From Elusimicrobium simillimum (lineage in GTDB: Bacteria > Elusimicrobiota > Elusimicrobia > Elusimicrobiales > Elusimicrobiaceae): 64,000 bases of DNA. Below the pieces are notes generated by a model. That model saw only the letters and a program-made list of their open reading frames with translations. It was not told the origin of the DNA and made no database searches. A program made the position numbers and the translations under genes. Below, piece after piece: positions 60,645 to 64,000 of the stretch. Location of the stretch: positions 1,488,001-1,552,000 of the forward strand of contig NZ_JBEVVA010000003.1 of assembly GCF_049639735.1 (NCBI RefSeq). The letters are read 5' to 3'. Numbering within the stretch: the stretch's first letter is position 1; the number at the start of each line of letters is the position of its first letter.

Positions 60645-60685
60645 TAAATATCTAACAACTAGTAAAAAGTGCTATTAGAAAAAAT

Positions 60686-60875
60686 GCCGTTCCCTCAGCG
60701 AAGTATGAGCGTGAGGGTCCCAAGCAAAATGTGTTGTGTAACATAACGCCTCACTTGTTAAATACCTCTTATGTCTTCGCTTTGCAACAACACTATACCA
60801 CCCTTACGAATATTAAGAATATCTTTTTTATAACTGCGTTTGCTTGGGACCTTCACGCTACGCTGAGTTAACGGC
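60686..60875. repeat. MITE-like element with long imperfect terminal inverted repeats
   Basis: Left end 60686-60728 and right end 60839-60875 are inverted copies sharing GCCGTT, CTCAGCG, AGCGTGA and GGTCCCAAGCAAA. The inside holds another partial dyad (GTGTTGTG against CAACAACAC), so the whole 190 bp can fold. No open frame. It fills most of the 309-bp gap between kinase and SPFH gene. Target duplication could not be identified. Confidence 0.7.
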
Positions 60876-60897
60876 CCCTTATTTTATAACAACATAC

Positions 60898-60925
60898 AAA
60901 AGCCCCGCCGTATGGCGGGGCTTTT
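60898..60925. terminator. Bidirectional terminator
   Basis: AAAAGCCCCGCC (60898-60909) pairs with 60914-60925 around GTAT. It lies 28 bp past the SPFH gene stop. Confidence 0.88.
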
Positions 60926-60953
60926 TGTTATACATAATTTTATTTTACTAAAA

Positions 60954-61781
60954 CTATCTTCTTGCTGTTGAGCTCTGCGTACCGGGTGTGCCGCCTACAA
61001 ATATGCTGGCTATACCGCCGGACCCGTCGGTAACCAAGGTGGTGGGCATTACGCCGTTCCACTTTTCTACCGCGTTAAGGGCAACAATTTCTTTATTATT
61101 TACCAAGGCTCTGCCTCTTAAATTAAGCGCTTCGGCCTCGCCTTTGGCGGCTATAATTTTGGTTTCCGCCTCAATACGCGCCTGCTGTTGGGCAAATTTG
61201 GCGCGTTCGGCCTGTTGCTCTTGTACCATTTTTTCTTCAATGGCTCTTTCAAGCACGTCGGAAAGGTCTATATTTTCTATAACAACATCTTCAATAACAT
61301 AAACATTATACTGCTGCAGGCGTTGTTTTAAAATTTCCATAATTTTAGCGCGCACGGCCTCGCGTGATTTTACCAGCTTTTCCGCGGTGTACTGCGCGGT
61401 AACTTCTTTAATAGTGTCGCTAAGCTGCGGCAATAAAATCGTATCGGATAAACTGTCTCTGTAATCCACCACTATGCTTACAGCGCGTTCAGGCACTACG
61501 CGGCCTACCACGTTAACAACCATGGCCACACTCTGCAAGTCCTGCGAGAACGCCATTGTTTTTATACTGTATTTATAGTTTGCTGTTTTGACCTTATGCA
61601 CCTTTGATATTATAGGCATAACAAAGTTAAGGCCGGGGCCGATAGGCGTTTCTTTAGCTTTACCCAGCACTACAACAACGCCTCTTTCATTAGGCTGCAC
61701 AACTACAAAACTGGACGAAATTACAGCTATAACAAGCAGTAATATTACACCAAAAAATATAAGGCTTCCGTTTAATCTCAT
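60954..61781 (-). CDS. SPFH-domain protein (prohibitin/HflC-like)
   Basis: 275 residues. One N-terminal membrane segment (about 6-28), then the SPFH/band-7 domain: VQPNERGVVVVLGK, GPGLNFVMPIISKV, then IEDVVIENIDLSDVLERAIE. A charged coiled coil follows (EKMVQEQQAERAKFAQQQA, IIAAKGEAEALNLRGRAL). Such proteins form large membrane rings that organise proteases such as FtsH. The gene stands alone, without hflK or ftsH. GGAGG precedes ATG. Confidence 0.88.
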   Translation of the reverse strand: MRLNGSLIFFGVILLLVIAVISSSFVVVQPNERGVVVVLGKAKETPIGPGLNFVMPIISKVHKVKTANYKYSIKTMAFSQDLQSVAMVVNVVGRVVPERAVSIVVDYRDSLSDTILLPQLSDTIKEVTAQYTAEKLVKSREAVRAKIMEILKQRLQQYNVYVIEDVVIENIDLSDVLERAIEEKMVQEQQAERAKFAQQQARIEAETKIIAAKGEAEALNLRGRALVNNKEIVALNAVEKWNGVMPTTLVTDGSGGIASIFVGGTPGTQSSTARR

Positions 61782-61816
61782 TCATTCCTCCGGGGTTTAT
61801 TTTTATATATGATATA

Positions 61817-61844
61817 AAAAATCCCTGAATTAATTCAGGGATTT
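61817..61844. terminator. Bidirectional terminator
   Basis: AAAATCCCTGAA-TTAA-TTCAGGGATTTT, a perfect 12-bp stem, 5 bp past the ankyrin gene stop. Confidence 0.88.
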
Positions 61845-61849
61845 TAAAT

Positions 61850-62827
61850 TTATTTCTTTTTCTTAGTTTTTGTCTTTGGCGTTTCCACCTTTTCCACCAC
61901 AAGACTGCTGTGCGCCATGGGTTTATTTTGCGTTGCCACATTATCTTCATAATTTAAGCTGGCCGTATTTGTATGCGCCACGGGCACCGCGCCGCGTACG
62001 GCGGCTTTGGTGTTGGCCGCTGTGTCGGCGGCTTTATTTTTGGCCTTGTTCTTTGCGGCCTGCGCCTGCGCTTTTACTTTATTATTATAAGTTTTTCTGG
62101 CTTCCGTTTTAGGGCTATAAGCAAGCACCAGGTTTTGCGCGCTTACACCGTTTAAATCAGCGGCTTCAAGGTTGGCGTCTTTTTTAATAAAGTCAGCCGC
62201 CACCAAATCATTTTTAGTTTTAAGCGCTATTATTAAAGGGGTTTCGCCATATCTGTCCGGCATTTCCAGGCGGGCGCCGTATCTTAAAAGTTCATCCGTT
62301 GTTTTAACGTCACCGCCCGCTGCCGCGTGGTGCAACGCGCTTTTAGCTAAAACGTCTATTTTGTGAACATCGGCACCATTGTTAAGCAAATATGCCACAA
62401 TGTTACTGTGCCCGTTAGCGGCGGCGGCCATTAAAGGCGTAATGCCATAAGAGTTAGCTTCATCCACTTTGGCTTCGCCCTCAATTAAAACCTGAACTAT
62501 GTTAAGGCTGCCGTTTTCAGCCGCTTTGTATAATGGGGTAAAGCCTTCCTCGTTTTTTTCGTTAGGGTCAACACGGGCGCGTAATAAGGTTTTTACACTA
62601 TCAACATCTTTGCCGCTTACGGCGCGCATTAAAGAGGTTTCATACACAAACTTACCCGCCACACCGCTTTTCTCCCCCACTTGCGTGCTGGGGTAGGCCT
62701 GGTAGGGCTGTTCCGTGGCGTCTGTCTTTTGAGTTTCATAATTTAAGGTTTTGCCAAGCACGGTGCCCTGGGCAAACGCGCCCGACGCAACTGTTAAGGC
62801 AAGCAAACTTAAAACATATTTTTTCAT
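61850..62827 (-). CDS. Exported ankyrin-repeat protein
   Basis: 325 residues with a signal peptide (ASGAFAQ). About five ankyrin repeats (residues 65-240) show the expected pattern, for example NEEGFTPLYKAAENGSLNIV and GITPLMAAAANGHSNIV. The rest is an Ala/Lys-rich helix (KAQAQAAKNKAKNKAAD) and a basic end KTKTKKKK. Periplasmic ankyrin proteins bind other proteins; no partner can be named. The ribosome site AGGGGG before ATG is complementary to the C-rich loops of the adjacent candidate RNA. Confidence 0.85.
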   Translation of the reverse strand: MKKYVLSLLALTVASGAFAQGTVLGKTLNYETQKTDATEQPYQAYPSTQVGEKSGVAGKFVYETSLMRAVSGKDVDSVKTLLRARVDPNEKNEEGFTPLYKAAENGSLNIVQVLIEGEAKVDEANSYGITPLMAAAANGHSNIVAYLLNNGADVHKIDVLAKSALHHAAAGGDVKTTDELLRYGARLEMPDRYGETPLIIALKTKNDLVAADFIKKDANLEAADLNGVSAQNLVLAYSPKTEARKTYNNKVKAQAQAAKNKAKNKAADTAANTKAAVRGAVPVAHTNTASLNYEDNVATQNKPMAHSSLVVEKVETPKTKTKKKK

Positions 62828-62974
62828 ACTTCCCCCTAATTATTGTTAATGTTATAATAATTATAGCAAACATTAGAGTAAGGCTATAATAATTAACTAA
62901 CTAAATTTTGTTATTTAGTTATAATTAATTATTTTATTGCATTTTGCCTTTATAGATGTTATTATAATATTATC

Positions 62975-63057
62975 AATTTTTACCCACAGACCCTTCGTTC
63001 TTTACCCCCGAAGGGATCTTATAAAGGGCCAGAACTTACCCCCTCTGGTCCTTTTTT
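62975..63057 (+). ncRNA. Candidate small RNA with two hairpins carrying C-rich loops
   Basis: A -10 box TATAAT/TAATAT (62963-62970) has a weak TTTGCC -35 site. Hairpin 1: CCCTTCG (62991-62997) with CGAAGGG (63009-63015). Hairpin 2: AAAGGGCCAGA (63023-63033) with TCTGGTCCTTT (63044-63054, one G-T pair), followed by a T-run, so it is also an intrinsic terminator. Both loops contain TTACCCC. No open frame precedes the terminator, and the ferredoxin gene downstream has its own TATAAT (63111-63116). It may act by pairing with G-rich ribosome sites. An attenuator or leader is the alternative. Confidence 0.55.
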
Positions 63058-63145
63058 ATGCCCCAACGCCTAACTTTTTTATTTTCCCGAACATAAATGC
63101 TTATAAATGATATAATGTAAATAATATTATTTAGGAGGAATTAGT

Positions 63146-63319
63146 ATGCCACATAAAATTGATGCTGCTGTTTGCATTAACTGCGGCGCCTGCGAAAGCA
63201 CCTGCCCGGTTAGCGCGATATCTGAGAAAGACGGCAAAAGAGTTATAGACGCCGCTGTCTGCATAGACTGCGGTGCCTGCGTATCCAGCTGCCCCGTCAG
63301 CTGCATAAGCGCCGCCTAG
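63146..63319 (+). CDS. 2[4Fe-4S] ferredoxin
   Basis: 57 residues, two near-identical halves each with CxxCGACxxxCP: AAVCINCGACESTCPVSAIS and AAVCIDCGACVSSCPVSCIS. All eight cluster cysteines are present, with one extra Cys near the end. This is the small clostridial-type ferredoxin, a low-potential electron carrier in the cytoplasm for enzymes such as pyruvate:ferredoxin oxidoreductase, hydrogenase and radical SAM activases. Its strong TTTAGGAGG ribosome site and TATAAT at 63111 suggest high expression. Confidence 0.95.
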   Translation: MPHKIDAAVCINCGACESTCPVSAISEKDGKRVIDAAVCIDCGACVSSCPVSCISAA

Positions 63320-63408
63320 CACTTTAAAGGCCGCCCTGGACAAGGTTGCGGCTTTTATGTTAGAATCAAGTTAGACAGAACTTACTTTATTAAAATAGGT
63401 TAACTATA

Positions 63409-64000
63409 ATGGCAGACTTTAGCACCAATATAAAAAAGAAGCTTTCCTCCCTTAAATCTGACGACAAATGCGCAGTATCCGCAATTAATACAGAAGACAA
63501 CAAAATTATTAAAAAATTTGCCGCTATGGGCATAGTTTCCGGCGCAAACATAAAAGTAAAAAAAGCAAGTAACCCTATGGTGCTGGAAGTTGCCGGCACC
63601 GAGGTGGCCCTTGGCAAAAAAATGGCAAGCCTGGTGGAAGTAGATTTTGAAGTAAAAAAGATTGTTCTTGTGGGTAACCCTAACGTGGGTAAAAGCGCGG
63701 TATTTTCACGCTTAACTGGCGTAAAAGCGGTATCTTCCAATTTTCCCGGCACAACTGTATCGCTTAAGCAAAGTATATCCCAAATAGACGGCAAAAATTT
63801 TATTGTATATGACGTACCCGGCGTATACAGCCTGGAAGCCAACTCTAAAGCGGACGAAGAAGCTGTAAACATTATTAAGAACAAAGACTATGACCTTATA
63901 GTATGCGTGCTGGACGCTATGCATTTGGAGCGTTCTTTATTTTTCGCGCTTGAGCTTATGGGGCTGCAAAAGCCTATTATATTTTTAATAAACAAGGCTG
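63409..64000 (+). CDS. feoB: FeoA-FeoB fusion, ferrous iron transporter (partial, cut by window end)
   Basis: The first 197 residues are visible. Residues about 1-80 form a FeoA-like SH3 domain (IIKKFAAMGIVSGANIKV, VALGKKMASLVEV). The FeoB G domain then starts with GNPNVGKS (G1, about 89-96), SSNFPGTTV (G2) and DVPGVYSL (G3); the G4 NKA begins at the window end. The membrane transporter part lies beyond the window. It imports Fe2+ across the inner membrane under anaerobic conditions. Placed after ferredoxin, which needs iron. No clear ribosome site before ATG at 63409. Confidence 0.9.
   Translation, partial: MADFSTNIKKKLSSLKSDDKCAVSAINTEDNKIIKKFAAMGIVSGANIKVKKASNPMVLEVAGTEVALGKKMASLVEVDFEVKKIVLVGNPNVGKSAVFSRLTGVKAVSSNFPGTTVSLKQSISQIDGKNFIVYDVPGVYSLEANSKADEEAVNIIKNKDYDLIVCVLDAMHLERSLFFALELMGLQKPIIFLINKA

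Overview
The window looks like chromosomal DNA of a Gram-negative, anaerobic, gut-type bacterium, most probably an Elusimicrobium-like member of the Elusimicrobiota. This is an inference. It rests on the short type IV pilin-like protein with an FTLIELL prepilin signature (a gene type I associate with Elusimicrobium), outer-membrane and periplasmic proteins, oxygen-sensitive enzymes (class III ribonucleotide reductase, radical SAM enzyme, 2[4Fe-4S] ferredoxin, FeoAB) and a dense, moderately AT-rich layout. No phage, plasmid or transposase gene was seen, and no CRISPR array.

Layout. 1-6.1 kb: the end of an alpha-2-macroglobulin gene and pbpC, then an exported glycoside-hydrolase-like protein, a GDPD-like protein and a double GNAT protein. 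6.2-14.4 kb: an exported two-part protein, then acn-icd-aclB-aclA, which encodes aconitase, NADP-isocitrate dehydrogenase and two-subunit ATP-citrate lyase. 14.5-28.6 kb: an epimerase and a signalling block with two giant paralogous hybrid kinases carrying REC-REC-HPt tails, a FIST sensor beside a third hybrid kinase that is broken by a frameshift, a radical SAM protein and an alkyltransferase-like protein. 28.7-34 kb: transporters (POT-like MFS, PTS EIICB, MATE) and ElaA. 34.2-39.6 kb: nrdG-nrdD-fhs, in which the glycyl-radical domain of NrdD lies behind an in-frame stop codon with its own ribosome site, followed by a divergent Rrf2 regulator with paired dyads. 39.6-50 kb: MscS channel, two-component system, OprB-like porin with a Cache hybrid kinase, and an ECF sigma factor overlapping a membrane vWA protein. 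50-60.6 kb: a frameshifted PatB/MalY aminotransferase, RecQ, a HExxH protein, tRNA-Arg with a tRNA-like fragment, the pilin, a uracil-DNA-glycosylase-fold protein, a Cas4/RecB-type nuclease, an LTA-synthase-like protein and a glycerol-kinase-like protein. 60.6-64 kb: SPFH protein, ankyrin protein, a candidate small RNA, ferredoxin and a FeoA-FeoB fusion (truncated by the window edge).

The most unusual content lies between genes. At least seven long palindromic elements fall into three groups. In one group the copies share their ends while the inner stems differ in sequence between copies, yet each stem still pairs with itself. Other highlights are the split nrdD, nine genes with a -10-like hexamer ending exactly 6 nt before ATG and no Shine-Dalgarno (candidate leaderless genes), a candidate small RNA with two C-rich loops, and two genes that have each lost one C in a C-run.
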